From positions 1,344,001-1,408,000 of the forward strand of contig NZ_CP045403.1 of the NCBI RefSeq assembly GCF_009363695.1: a stretch of 64,000 bases of DNA. The letters run 5' to 3'. The position numbers and the translations under genes are program-made. The stretch's first letter is position 1. Each line of letters opens with the position of its first letter. Origin of the DNA: Bacillus sp. THAF10. Its GTDB lineage: Bacteria; Bacillota; Bacilli; Bacillales; Bacillaceae_I. Positions 23,074 to 32,046 of the stretch are shown here, in pieces. Below the pieces are notes generated by a model, which saw nothing but the letters and a program-made list of their open reading frames with translations, was not told the origin of the DNA and ran no database searches.

Positions 23074-23751
23074 ATGGATAAAAGACATGTGATGATAAAA
23101 TACAAGCCTATCCTTTTACCGAGCTTTCTTGTTTTATTGGGACTATGTTTTATGTTTACGGCAGGAGGGCTGTTTGCAGAACTTGCAGAGGATGTGCTGG
23201 AAAAAGAAAAGTTCCTCCTGGACGAAATAACCATCCATTATTTTGAAACAATCGAGAATAACACTCTAACATCGTTATTTACCATCATTACTGAGTTAGG
23301 TTCTATTTGGGTTATCAGCACTCTTACTATTGTGGTAGCCTTGTTTCTTTGGTTAAAAAAACATGATCGTATTCATGCGCTGTTTATCGTCATTGCCTCA
23401 GCTGGGGGTGGACTTTTTGTCGTAGTTTTAAAATATTTCTTTCAGCGCGAGCGGCCTACCATTGCAATGGAATACGATGGGAGCGGCTATAGCTTTCCAA
23501 GTGGACATGCATTAGGAAGCTTTATTCTGTATGGATTTATTGTTTATTTACTTGCTAAAGAGCAGAAACAATGGAAGTTGCGACTCCTTTTCATTGTGTT
23601 ACTTTCCCTATTAATTTTAAGTATTGGCCTCAGTAGAGTGTATCTTACTGTTCATTATCCGACAGATATTTTAGCAGGCTATTCCTTAGGGTTGATTTGG
23701 TTATTGTCGTGCATTTTTGCTGCTCAGCTATGGAAGCTGCTTCGACAATAG
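23074..23751 (+). CDS. PAP2-family membrane phosphatase
   Basis: 225 residues, about five or six membrane helices. The acid phosphatase signature is complete: KYFFQRERP (K-x6-RP), YSFPSGHALGS (PSGH) and SRVYLTVHYPTDILAGY (SR-x5-H-x3-D). Such enzymes dephosphorylate undecaprenyl pyrophosphate or phosphatidylglycerophosphate outside the membrane. The ATG has GGGAGA upstream. Monocistronic; the exact substrate is not decided by sequence. Confidence 0.9.
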   Translation: MDKRHVMIKYKPILLPSFLVLLGLCFMFTAGGLFAELAEDVLEKEKFLLDEITIHYFETIENNTLTSLFTIITELGSIWVISTLTIVVALFLWLKKHDRIHALFIVIASAGGGLFVVVLKYFFQRERPTIAMEYDGSGYSFPSGHALGSFILYGFIVYLLAKEQKQWKLRLLFIVLLSLLILSIGLSRVYLTVHYPTDILAGYSLGLIWLLSCIFAAQLWKLLRQ

Positions 23752-23773
23752 GAAACAAAATAATAACAACAAA

Positions 23774-23806
23774 GAAAAATAGGACGGTAAATTTAGAGCC
23801 GTCCTA
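23774..23806 (-). terminator. Terminator shared by the PAP2 gene and the minus-strand lipoprotein gene
   Basis: AGGACGG / CCGTCCT stem (7 bp) with loop TAAATTTAGAG; on the minus strand it overlaps the lipoprotein stop codon and ends in TATTTTTC. Confidence 0.65.
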
Positions 23807-24400
23807 TTTCATTGCGTCTTCTACCTCTTTATGAAATTTTTCTCTTAGAATTTCTCCATCCTGTGTACCGTATTCCTTTTGAAGAACGGGAATTAATCTC
23901 TCATAAAGAACGGTTTGGTGATACAAGTCTTTATCGTATTCATGGTTTAATTGTTTAACAGTTAACCCTAACGCTTCAGCATAGGCGCGCTGCTGAGGGA
24001 ATTCATGTTGGTCTGGTCCATTTGAAATCCATTCATCAAGTTCCGCATCTGAAATACTAATGTTGTATTTTTCTTCAGAAACCTCCTCAAGTGCCTCGTA
24101 ATAGCTTTTAGCATATTCTGCTTGCTTTGTTGCCTCTTCTTTTGTTAAATCCCGTTTATTCGTTAGTTTTTCGTCTCCAAGGGCGCGGATTACCCATTTT
24201 TCCAACCCATTATCAACATTCATGCTTTTCCCGCGCTGAACAACATCTTCAAAAATATATTTATATTCATTATAAGAAAGGTCCAACCCTTGAAACAATC
24301 CATCTAAAGGTCCGCCTTCATTACTTTCTTCTTGTTGTTGACAGCCTATTAACATAATGAAAATACAGACGATAATAATGGTATAAAGTAATTTTTTCAT
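23804..24400 (-). CDS. Lipoprotein of unknown function with SurA-N-like helical region
   Basis: 198 residues. Signal peptide with lipobox MLIGC (Cys about residue 20), then a helical, charged domain: LTKEEATKQAEYAKSYYEALEEVS, ISDAELDEWI, QQRAYAEALGLTVKQLNHEYDKDLYHQ. The YAEALG-x5-LN pattern recalls the helical N-terminal domain of SurA/PrsA-type chaperones, but no PPIase domain follows. Function unknown. Confidence 0.7.
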   Translation of the reverse strand: MKKLLYTIIIVCIFIMLIGCQQQEESNEGGPLDGLFQGLDLSYNEYKYIFEDVVQRGKSMNVDNGLEKWVIRALGDEKLTNKRDLTKEEATKQAEYAKSYYEALEEVSEEKYNISISDAELDEWISNGPDQHEFPQQRAYAEALGLTVKQLNHEYDKDLYHQTVLYERLIPVLQKEYGTQDGEILREKFHKEVEDAMK

Positions 24401-24518
24401 GAGATCACCTAATGTTTTTCTTTTATGTTACCAATTTATCAATGTATGAGCAAAAAATACGAAAACTGTTCAGGTGAAGAATGATGATAAGAGGCATCTT
24501 TTATGGGAGTGAAGCGAT

Positions 24519-25085
24519 TTGCTAAAGGCTATCATGGCGATAATGAGTTTTTCTATAGTAGGAATTATTGGGTACCACTATGTGGATTTTGTAGATGAAG
24601 GATCTCTATTTTCCTCTACTACTCTTGCATCTGTACAGGAGATAGAGCATCTTGAGTATGAAGAATCCGTCATTTTTCAAGAAAACAAAGAAAATCAAAC
24701 ATTGGAAGTCTTGTCTCTCCAACACAAATATTTGAATAATGTGACTGGTTGGGGAGGAGCAGATACTGTAGACCTTCGAAACCTAAAAACTTCAGATGAA
24801 TGGAAGGAATTAAAATCATCTGTCAATTGGATGAAAACAGAAGGATTTGGTCCCTCAAAAGTTCGAAATGATATGGAAAACGCAAATGCATTGATGATTC
24901 TTGTCGAGAGAGAGGATGACCGGACAGCATTGAAGTATTTACATCGCATTTTTCATGACCTGGATGTGACATTAAATGAGGTAACGGAGGATGAAGGGGA
25001 AACGAATATTTGGGGAGTAACCCAAGCACTCGGGAATAACCGAGAAATCAGAAGAATCAACAACTATTTAAAGCAAAATTTTTAG
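24519..25085 (+). CDS. Membrane-anchored protein of unknown function (DUF6241-like)
   Basis: 188 residues. One N-terminal membrane helix (IMAIMSFSIVGIIGYHYV) and an extracytoplasmic domain with LSLQHKYLNNVTGWGGADTV, GFGPSKVRNDMENANALMIL and ALKYLHRIFHDLDVTLN. I associate this pattern with DUF6241 of Bacillaceae, from memory. Start is a TTG with GGGAGTG 8 bp upstream; an ATG at 24534 would remove five residues and has no site. Confidence 0.6.
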   Translation: MLKAIMAIMSFSIVGIIGYHYVDFVDEGSLFSSTTLASVQEIEHLEYEESVIFQENKENQTLEVLSLQHKYLNNVTGWGGADTVDLRNLKTSDEWKELKSSVNWMKTEGFGPSKVRNDMENANALMILVEREDDRTALKYLHRIFHDLDVTLNEVTEDEGETNIWGVTQALGNNREIRRINNYLKQNF

Positions 25086-25202
25086 AAATAGATTACCTTG
25101 CAGAAAATTCAAATAATTTGGCGTGGATACAAGGATTTTTGACTGATTATGTAGAAGTATATTACGTAGCGAAGTGAAAGGAGAGAAGGAGGAATCCCCA
25201 TC

Positions 25203-25430
25203 GTGAAAATCACAGAGTTTATGGGTAATAAAGTCTGTACAGTGATGATGGAGTCAGCAGGATATAAGGTGAAAATTGAGTTTATGTATACTGAATTGCA
25301 TCCAGAAATTCTTGACTATAGTTTCCGAATTAGTGGTAATCCTTCCTTGCATACACGTAATAATTTAAATGAAGAAGCAGAAAAGAAAATGAATGTTTTG
25401 TTTCAGCAATTAACCCAGCATGTCAGTTAA
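25203..25430 (+). CDS. Small protein of unknown function
   Basis: 75 residues from a GTG start with AGAAGGAGG about 9 bp upstream (MKITEFMGNKVCTVMMESAG). A strand-rich N-terminal part and an amphipathic C-terminal helix (NLNEEAEKKMNVLFQQLTQ). It ends in a good terminator, which supports a real gene. No family recognised. Confidence 0.6.
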   Translation: MKITEFMGNKVCTVMMESAGYKVKIEFMYTELHPEILDYSFRISGNPSLHTRNNLNEEAEKKMNVLFQQLTQHVS

Positions 25431-25431
25431 G

Positions 25432-25459
25432 AGACCCTTTTTCGGGGTCTTTTTTTCTT
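25432..25459 (+). terminator. Terminator of the small gene at 25203
   Basis: AGACCC-TTTTC-GGGTCT followed by TTTTTTC. Confidence 0.8.
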
Positions 25460-25518
25460 GCACGCTGTCCTCTTTCTCAGAAAAATGAGATAATAAAGAC
25501 TGTAAAGGGGGATGAAGG

Positions 25519-26790
25519 ATGACAATAAATTTAGAGTGTATACAAAAATGGGATCGAGACGATTCCCTAAAATCTTACAGAAATGAGTTTTACATAAATG
25601 AAGGCACTATCTATATGGATGGTAACTCACTAGGTCTTTTATCTAGAAGAGCGGAACAATCCCTTCTTCAGTTTCTAGAATCATGGAAAAAACATGGTAT
25701 TGATGGTTGGACCAGTGGTGAGGAGCCATGGTTCTATTTTGCTGAAAAGCTAGGAAAGTGGAGTGCACCGCTTGTTGGGGCAAAAGCGGAAGAGGTAGTT
25801 GTAACAGGTTCTACGACAACGAATCTCCATCAATTGCTAGCCACTTTTTATCAACCAGAAGGCAAAAGAACCAAGATTGTTGCAGACGAATTAAACTTTC
25901 CATCGGATATATATGCGATTCAAAGCATGTTAAAGCTTAAAGGGTTTGATCCCAAAGATCATCTAGTCAGCGTGAAGAGCCGTGACGGCTATACCATTTC
26001 TGAAGAAGACATTTTTTCAAGCTTAATGGAGGATGTTGCCCTCCTTATATTACCGACTGTTTTGTATCGTAGTGGCCAATTACTAGCAATCGAAAGAATT
26101 ACAAAAGCAGCCCATGAAAAAGGGATACTCGTAGGATGGGATGGTTGTCATTCTGTTGGCGCAATCCCTCACAAATTTCATGACTGGGAAGTTGATTTTG
26201 CGTATTGGTGTAATTATAAATACCTCAATAGCGGCCCAGGTGGAGTAGGTGCATTATTTGTTCATGAAAAACATTTTGATAAATTGCCAGGTCTTACTGG
26301 TTGGTTTGGTTCAGACAAGCAAAAACAGTTTGACATGGACCACACCTTTACTAAAGCAAGTGGGAGTGGGGCATATCAAATTGGCACACCGCACATTTTT
26401 AGCATGGCCCCGTTATTAGGGTCATTAGAGATATTTGAAGAGGCGGGAATTGAAAATATCCGGAAAAAATCGTTGCATCAAACCAGTGTGTTCATGGAAC
26501 TAATTCAACAAGAGTTATCAGGATACCAATTCCACATCGTAAATCCTAGAGAAGATGCTTCTCGAGGGGGACATGTAAGCCTTATGCACCCGGAAGCTGC
26601 AAGAATATGTAAAGCACTAAAGGAGCATGGTGTGGTACCTGACTATAGAAAACCTAACATCATTCGGTTAGCACCTGTTGCCCTGTATTCTACCTACGCT
26701 GATGTCTATAACACTGTACAAATATTAAAGGATATTATGACAAATAAAAAATATGAGAAATTTTCAAATGAGCGGGAAGTTGTTGCATAA
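25519..26790 (+). CDS. kynU: Kynureninase
   Basis: 423-residue PLP enzyme that splits kynurenine to anthranilate and alanine. Visible: [15 protein letters not shown] at the N terminus, [11 protein letters not shown] (PLP Asp), the PLP Lys in [18 protein letters not shown] near residue 237, and C-terminal [13 protein letters not shown]. Length is normal. RBS GGGGGATGAAGG. It is followed after 14 bp by kynB; the first enzyme of the pathway, tryptophan 2,3-dioxygenase (kynA), is not in the window. Confidence 0.95.
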   Translation: MTINLECIQKWDRDDSLKSYRNEFYINEGTIYMDGNSLGLLSRRAEQSLLQFLESWKKHGIDGWTSGEEPWFYFAEKLGKWSAPLVGAKAEEVVVTGSTTTNLHQLLATFYQPEGKRTKIVADELNFPSDIYAIQSMLKLKGFDPKDHLVSVKSRDGYTISEEDIFSSLMEDVALLILPTVLYRSGQLLAIERITKAAHEKGILVGWDGCHSVGAIPHKFHDWEVDFAYWCNYKYLNSGPGGVGALFVHEKHFDKLPGLTGWFGSDKQKQFDMDHTFTKASGSGAYQIGTPHIFSMAPLLGSLEIFEEAGIENIRKKSLHQTSVFMELIQQELSGYQFHIVNPREDASRGGHVSLMHPEAARICKALKEHGVVPDYRKPNIIRLAPVALYSTYADVYNTVQILKDIMTNKKYEKFSNEREVVA

Positions 26791-26804
26791 GAAAGGAGCA
26801 CGTG

Positions 26805-27425
26805 ATGAAAATAATTGATATTTCGCGAACACTTGATAAGAATACGCCCACCTGGCCAGGAGACACCCCTTTTTCTTATCATGTTAAGTGGTCAAAGCAA
26901 CATACAGGTTCTGTAAATGTCGGCAGTATCAATATGAGTGTCCATACTGCCACTCATGTGGATGCACCATTTCACTTTGCAGAGGATGGAGAGAAGCTGG
27001 AAGAGATCCCTTTAGAGGCCTTTGTTGGTGAAGCAGTGGTAATCGATGTGAGTAACCAGAAGGCTTTTAGTTTAGAAAATATGAAAGCTAAGCTCGCTCC
27101 TCATCAAGGGAGAAGAATTCTTTTTAAGACAAATGCTTGGGAGCATGACGATGTTTTTCCTGATACCATTCCAACGCTAGATAAAGAGGTAGTGGAATTC
27201 TTGAAAAAATTAGAAATTCCACTTATTGGTCTTGACCTGCCAAGTGTGGATGTTCTGGACAGTAAGGATTTACTCATTCACCATACCCTGCATGAAGCGA
27301 GTATATTTATTTTAGAAGGGCTCCAACTCGCACATGTAGAAGAGGGGATGTATCAATTAGTGGCACTTCCGCTTAAAATAAGTGGCTCAGATGGTAGTCC
27401 TGTTCGGGCAGTCTTGTTAAAGTAA
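26805..27425 (+). CDS. kynB: Kynurenine formamidase
   Basis: 206 residues of the cyclase/formamidase fold. It hydrolyses N-formylkynurenine to kynurenine, the step before KynU. Metal-binding motif HTATHVDAPFHF and the preceding DISRTLDKNTPTWPGD are diagnostic, as is the C-terminal SGSDGSPVRAVL. ATG at 26805 is preferred (AAGGAG 6 bp upstream) over an adjacent GTG. Confidence 0.95.
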   Translation: MKIIDISRTLDKNTPTWPGDTPFSYHVKWSKQHTGSVNVGSINMSVHTATHVDAPFHFAEDGEKLEEIPLEAFVGEAVVIDVSNQKAFSLENMKAKLAPHQGRRILFKTNAWEHDDVFPDTIPTLDKEVVEFLKKLEIPLIGLDLPSVDVLDSKDLLIHHTLHEASIFILEGLQLAHVEEGMYQLVALPLKISGSDGSPVRAVLLK

Positions 27426-27494
27426 CTGCCAAAATTTGCTTTCTTTCTCTCGTTTTCATAAAATAGACCTAATCCACACAGATGAGGGATGAAA

Positions 27495-28217
27495 ATGAAA
27501 AAGTGGCAAAAATACAGTCTTGTTACGATTGGTATCGTTTTTAGTGTTGTAGCAGTTGCTTGTTTAATTTTATGGGCAACGCCTTACAAATTAGTGAATA
27601 AGGAAAGCTTGGAATCAAATGACAAAGTTTCAGTGAGTGAAAACAGCGGCTGGATTACATTTTATCCAAAAGAGGATACAGATGAAGCCGGGGTGATTTT
27701 TTATCCCGGCGGAAGAGTGGAAGCAGCTGCATACGCACCGATAGGAATGAGGGTTGCGGAGAAAGGGGTACCATTTATCATTGCAAAAATGCCCTTACAT
27801 CTTGCAGTTTTAAGCTCTAATAAAGCTGACAAGATTTTTAAACAGTTCGATGACAGAGAATGGGTCCTAGCTGGTCATTCCCTAGGCGGGGCAATGGCAG
27901 CTCGATATGTTAAGAAAAATCCTGATAAGGTTGCTGGGCTTATTTTGATGGCTGCCTATCCTTCCGAAGAGGATGATTTGAGCGATTTTAAAGGAGAGGT
28001 CCTTACTCTTGAGGGACAGCTTGATGGTGTAATTGAAAAGGAGTATCTAACCGACGCCTTTGAACGCTTGCCAGTTCAAACAAATACGATCATCATCCAA
28101 GGGGGAAATCATTCGCAATTTGGGGATTATGGCCTTCAAAAGGGAGATAATGAAGCGAAAGTTTCAAAAGAAGAGCAGTGGGATAGGATCGCAGAAATGA
28201 TTGTGAGGAGCTTTTAA
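27495..28217 (+). CDS. Membrane-anchored alpha/beta hydrolase
   Basis: 240 residues. N-terminal signal anchor (YSLVTIGIVFSVVAVACLILW) puts the hydrolase outside. Catalytic Ser in LAGHSLGGAMAARY (GHSLGG), probable Asp in LEGQLDGVIE and His in QGGNHSQFGDY. The pattern fits the Abhydrolase_5/DUF-type family common in Bacillus. ATG at 27495 has GAGGG 6 bp upstream; the in-frame ATG at 27489 is too close to it. Substrate unknown. Confidence 0.8.
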   Translation: MKKWQKYSLVTIGIVFSVVAVACLILWATPYKLVNKESLESNDKVSVSENSGWITFYPKEDTDEAGVIFYPGGRVEAAAYAPIGMRVAEKGVPFIIAKMPLHLAVLSSNKADKIFKQFDDREWVLAGHSLGGAMAARYVKKNPDKVAGLILMAAYPSEEDDLSDFKGEVLTLEGQLDGVIEKEYLTDAFERLPVQTNTIIIQGGNHSQFGDYGLQKGDNEAKVSKEEQWDRIAEMIVRSF

Positions 28218-28232
28218 GGCTCCTCTTTTTCT
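28205..28232 (+). terminator. Terminator of the hydrolase gene
   Basis: GAGGAGC-TTTTAA-GGCTCCTC then TTTTTC; it overlaps the hydrolase stop codon. Confidence 0.75.
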
Positions 28233-29370
28233 AATTTATTATTCCGGTACCAATAATTTTCACACTAACGGATGGATTTATTTTTACAGATGGATACACT
28301 TCTCTCCACTTTATTTTTTTCCAATCTTTATAGTTGTGTACTCTTAATTCTTGCCCAATCCCTAGCACATCGCTCTCTGCATCTTGTATAAGCCTAATAA
28401 CCTCTTTCGCTTTATCCTCTAGTTGCTTTGCCGCTTTTTCTTCTAACCCTTTAATTTCCTTTTTATCCACTACGCCATCCCTAGGGTATTCTACCATCGA
28501 AGTAGAAAAATGAAGCGTGATGTCTACTGTAATATCAGTTGGAGAAAGTACTGTAGTGTTAATCTCTCTTTTAACTTTATTTATTCTTAGTGCCAAATAA
28601 CGGTTTCTTATGTTTTCTTCTTCTGGATGTATCAACAAATTTACCTCTGCTATTTTCCCCTTTTTGTTCATTAACATCAGTAGTGACATGGATTGTTCTT
28701 CATCTAGCTGTACCCCTGTATATGCCTTCTCTTTAAATAAACCCATGCCTAAAACTTCAATATCATTCGACTCAATTTTTTTTATAACCGGCAAGGAAAA
28801 GTCGACATCTGGATCAAACATAATAGGGCAAACCGTTTGAATGGAGTGGTTTTCCACAATCGTGTTGTTTTCAGCGGTTTGAAGAATATCTGTGATTGCT
28901 TCTGTTAAGAGCGTTTCTTTTACTGTTTTCATTTTAATAATATCCTCTGATTTTCCGTCCGTTATCATTAACATTGCTCCTAGGGGAGACTTGGGATCGC
29001 GGTACATGATATCGAGAATAGAATAAATGTCCTCTTTTGCCAAATCAGCTCCCATCATAAATGCCCTTGTTTTACTAGGTGAAAATTCACCCGGAATTCT
29101 TCTATCTAGAGATAATCTCGTATCTCTCAATGTAACGCCTTCTCCTTTAATTACTGCAATTGTTGCCTCTCCTGGTTTTCCACCGATACTAAGTTTTTTC
29201 GTTTCTCTTACGGCGATATGAGAAACAACTTCTCCATTGTTTCCTTTATCAAAGCCAATGGTAAAAACTAGTTTTAAGTCCTTTAACAGTCTTTGATCCC
29301 AGCATCCAGTCAACAAAACCACAGAAAGAATAGTCATCATGAAACAATAAAGCTTACGACGGTGAGACAT
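28231..29370 (-). CDS. Germinant receptor subunit C, Ger(x)C family lipoprotein
   Basis: 379 residues. Lipobox LLTGC (Cys about 22) followed by WDQRLLKDL, the usual WDxR start of mature GerC proteins; domains D1-D3 are represented by VFTIGFDKGNNG, SKTRAFMMG and KVKREINTTVLSPT. It anchors to the outer face of the inner spore membrane and completes the GerA-GerB-GerC receptor. Start overlaps the gerB frame by 17 bp. Third gene of the operon. Confidence 0.95.
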   Translation of the reverse strand: MSHRRKLYCFMMTILSVVLLTGCWDQRLLKDLKLVFTIGFDKGNNGEVVSHIAVRETKKLSIGGKPGEATIAVIKGEGVTLRDTRLSLDRRIPGEFSPSKTRAFMMGADLAKEDIYSILDIMYRDPKSPLGAMLMITDGKSEDIIKMKTVKETLLTEAITDILQTAENNTIVENHSIQTVCPIMFDPDVDFSLPVIKKIESNDIEVLGMGLFKEKAYTGVQLDEEQSMSLLMLMNKKGKIAEVNLLIHPEEENIRNRYLALRINKVKREINTTVLSPTDITVDITLHFSTSMVEYPRDGVVDKKEIKGLEEKAAKQLEDKAKEVIRLIQDAESDVLGIGQELRVHNYKDWKKIKWREVYPSVKINPSVSVKIIGTGIIN

Positions 29371-30466
29371 TATGATCCTTCTCCTTCCTAACTAATTTTC
29401 TAATCATGCCAATAAGTAAGAGGAGTAATGGTAAACCAAAAGCAAACCAAAGGACAACATTTTGAAACACTTGTCCGATTTCGTCTACTAAAAATTGGTC
29501 ACGTAAAAAGAAGCTAGATAAAAATATTGGGATAACAATGATAAACACAAATGGGGAGTGGGTATCTCGTTTAAAAAGCTCTTTAAGGCCTACACTAGCC
29601 TGAAAAAGGTAGATGATAAAAGTATTGGTCATCGGTATCACCCATATGGAAAGAAAAATCAAGTCAAGGCGCTCTAATACTTCAAAGGAGATGGCCTTTA
29701 ACATATAGAGAACAGGCTCTGGAACAAGAGGCAATTCTTCTGGACTAAAATATATGAGGCTTGTAAATACAAGAAACGTATAAATAGCCATGGTGGTTAG
29801 GTTTGCTAAACTCATCGTTTTTAGTGTCTTCTTTTTGTCCGATACGCAAAAATAAATAACAAGAAGCACTTCAAAACCGGCCAAAGCAATTAAGACTTCT
29901 TTCATGCCAATAAAAATATCCAACCAACTCGTTTGCTTTATCGGGAGAATATAGTTGATATTTACGTCTTGGTAAACAGTCAGTACAAGAATAATAAAGA
30001 AGATGATAATCCCTGTAGATAGGCTGAAAAAACGGGCAATCATCAAAATATTATCAGTGGCTAAATAAACTGCAACGATAATAATGAACAAATAGATTAC
30101 CCAATAAGGCGTGAGAGGTAATATCCACTTGGTTATTAATTCAGTTTGTAAAACAGCTACAAGGCTTGCTAGGGCTGTAAAATAAAGAATGTAGGCAAGG
30201 GTGAGTATATTACCAACAAACTTACCCAGTAAAGCACGTAATGTTTGAAAAAGATTTTTTTCTGGGAACATGCGCGCAAGTTTTACTATGATGAAAATCC
30301 ATATTTGTAAAACAAACCCTGCAAGTATAGTGGATATCCATCCGTCTCCTTTTGCAGTAGTATGGACAGCAAAAGGTAAGGAAAGGACTCCAACTCCAAT
30401 TTGTGTTTGAATTATAAGGAAAAATAGTTGTCCTTGACTGATACTTCTTTCCATTACCTTTTGCAT
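29354..30466 (-). CDS. Germinant receptor subunit B, spore germination permease
   Basis: 370 residues with about ten membrane helices, of the amino-acid-permease-like GerB family. IGVGVLSLPFAVH near residue 25 is the unwound-helix ligand site motif typical of APC-fold carriers. In GerABC receptors this subunit binds the germinant. It lies 12 bp after gerA. The germinant cannot be told from sequence. Confidence 0.94.
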   Translation of the reverse strand: MQKVMERSISQGQLFFLIIQTQIGVGVLSLPFAVHTTAKGDGWISTILAGFVLQIWIFIIVKLARMFPEKNLFQTLRALLGKFVGNILTLAYILYFTALASLVAVLQTELITKWILPLTPYWVIYLFIIIVAVYLATDNILMIARFFSLSTGIIIFFIILVLTVYQDVNINYILPIKQTSWLDIFIGMKEVLIALAGFEVLLVIYFCVSDKKKTLKTMSLANLTTMAIYTFLVFTSLIYFSPEELPLVPEPVLYMLKAISFEVLERLDLIFLSIWVIPMTNTFIIYLFQASVGLKELFKRDTHSPFVFIIVIPIFLSSFFLRDQFLVDEIGQVFQNVVLWFAFGLPLLLLLIGMIRKLVRKEKDHNVSPS

Positions 30467-30478
30467 CGTTTAGTCCCG

Positions 30479-31918
30479 TTATCCTTTCGTTTTTCGTCTC
30501 TTCTTTGGTTGCGTATCTCTTGGTCTGAGAGTAAATGTTGGAGCAGGTGCCCTGATTATTGTGTCTTTTAATTCATTCCATGACAAAGTACTAAGTGGCG
30601 AGAAATAAGGGGTTCCAAACGATTCCAGTTTGCACAAATGAATTAGTACATACATTAAAAAGAAGCTGATTCCAATAAAACCAAGCATTGATGCAAGCAA
30701 CATGAAAGGAAAGCCGAGAAGCCTTATGGCAGATCCCATTTCCGTTATAGGAACAATAAAAGAGGAGATAGCAGTTATAGCGACAACAATAATCATTGTA
30801 TTAGATACAAGATTCGCTTCTACTACGGCTGTCCCGATTACAAGACCACCAACCACACCAATCGTTTGTGAAATCCGACTTGGAAGTCTTAATGATGCCT
30901 CTCTTAATATTTCAAGCGTGATTTGCATGGCAAAAGCCTCAATTAAAGGTGGATAAGGCACATATTCAAGTGATGACTTAATGGAAAATACTATTTCTGT
31001 TGGTAAAATTTCATAGTGAAAAGATACAATTGCAATATATAGTGCTGGTAGCATGACAGTAATTAAAAAACCAAAAATACGAAGAAAACGAATGAATGAT
31101 CCGAAGTAGGGCCTGTTGTTATAATCATCAGGTGATTGAAAAAAGGTAAAGAAGGTGGATGGGGCAATCAATGCACCTGGGCTACTATCAGCTATGATGG
31201 CCACTCTCCCATCCATAAGATTGGCAGCTGTTCGATCTGCACGTTCTGTGCTTAACATGGTTGGAAATATGGAAGTATTTGAACTGATAAATTCTTCTAA
31301 ATGCCCAGGGGCCATCACATAGTCTATATCTATACTCAATAACTTCTCCTGGATTTTTTGTACGGTCGATGTATTAGCAATATGGTCTAAATAAATCATT
31401 GCAACTTTTGTGTTGGATTCTGTCCCTATTGTAAAGTACTTTATCTTTAGTTTAGGGTTTTGGAGCCGCTTGCGAATAAGAGAAATGTTAGTGGAAAGTG
31501 ACTCAATAAAACCATCATGAGAACCACGAATTACCCCCTCAGATGCTGGTTCTTTTATGCTTCGCGATTCAAAAGCGGCAGCCTCAAACACTAAGAGTAA
31601 ATCAGTTCCCCTCTTAAGTAACACACAGTTTCCGTTTAATAGGCGACTAGTAATTTCTTTCACACTATTAGATTCAGTGACGAAGGTTTCTGTCCTTTTA
31701 CTTTTTTCATCAGAGCTATTCATTATGTGAAGAGGTTTAATCACGCGTTGTTCTATTGTCTTCTTATCAACAATAGATTCTATGTATACTAAGAATGCGT
31801 CTTCTCCGTTAATTGGTGTATAGTCTATGATAAAGTCCTCAGAATAAACAAATACCTCCCTAAGCTGTAAGAGATTTTCTTCTAAGCTATTTGTAAAAAC
31901 TAAGGTCTCTTTATCCAT
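30479..31918 (-). CDS. Germinant receptor subunit A
   Basis: 479 residues. Cytoplasmic N-terminal domain (1-240), then ADRTAANLMDGRVAIIADSSPGALIAP, the GerA/SpoVAF signature, and four to five membrane helices (from about 285). A basic C-terminal tail ends QPKKRRKTKG. First gene of the ger operon; GAGGAGGT is 11 bp from the ATG. A sigma-G-like promoter lies upstream. Confidence 0.95.
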   Translation of the reverse strand: MDKETLVFTNSLEENLLQLREVFVYSEDFIIDYTPINGEDAFLVYIESIVDKKTIEQRVIKPLHIMNSSDEKSKRTETFVTESNSVKEITSRLLNGNCVLLKRGTDLLLVFEAAAFESRSIKEPASEGVIRGSHDGFIESLSTNISLIRKRLQNPKLKIKYFTIGTESNTKVAMIYLDHIANTSTVQKIQEKLLSIDIDYVMAPGHLEEFISSNTSIFPTMLSTERADRTAANLMDGRVAIIADSSPGALIAPSTFFTFFQSPDDYNNRPYFGSFIRFLRIFGFLITVMLPALYIAIVSFHYEILPTEIVFSIKSSLEYVPYPPLIEAFAMQITLEILREASLRLPSRISQTIGVVGGLVIGTAVVEANLVSNTMIIVVAITAISSFIVPITEMGSAIRLLGFPFMLLASMLGFIGISFFLMYVLIHLCKLESFGTPYFSPLSTLSWNELKDTIIRAPAPTFTLRPRDTQPKKRRKTKG

Positions 31919-31945
31919 GAAACATACACCTCCTCTTCTAAGCTT

Positions 31946-31976
31946 TATTCTCCTTTAGGTAGGTGGTAATTATTCA
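31946..31976 (-). promoter_or_regulatory. Sigma-G-like promoter of the ger operon
   Basis: On the minus strand a TGAATA -35 (31971-31976) and GAGAATA -10 (31946-31952; 5 of 7 to CATNNTA-type) are 18 bp apart. ger operons are known sigma-G targets. Confidence 0.45.
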
Positions 31977-32010
31977 TTTACTGGGTAATGTTTTGCCCAT
32001 CAAAAGGCTC

Positions 32011-32046
32011 AAAAAAAAAGCACAACCCTTTTGCTAGGGTTATGCT
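32011..32046 (-). terminator. Terminator of the mscS-like gene
   Basis: Minus strand AGCATAACCCT-AGCAAA-AGGGTTGTGCT followed by eight T; it overlaps the stop codon. Confidence 0.88.
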
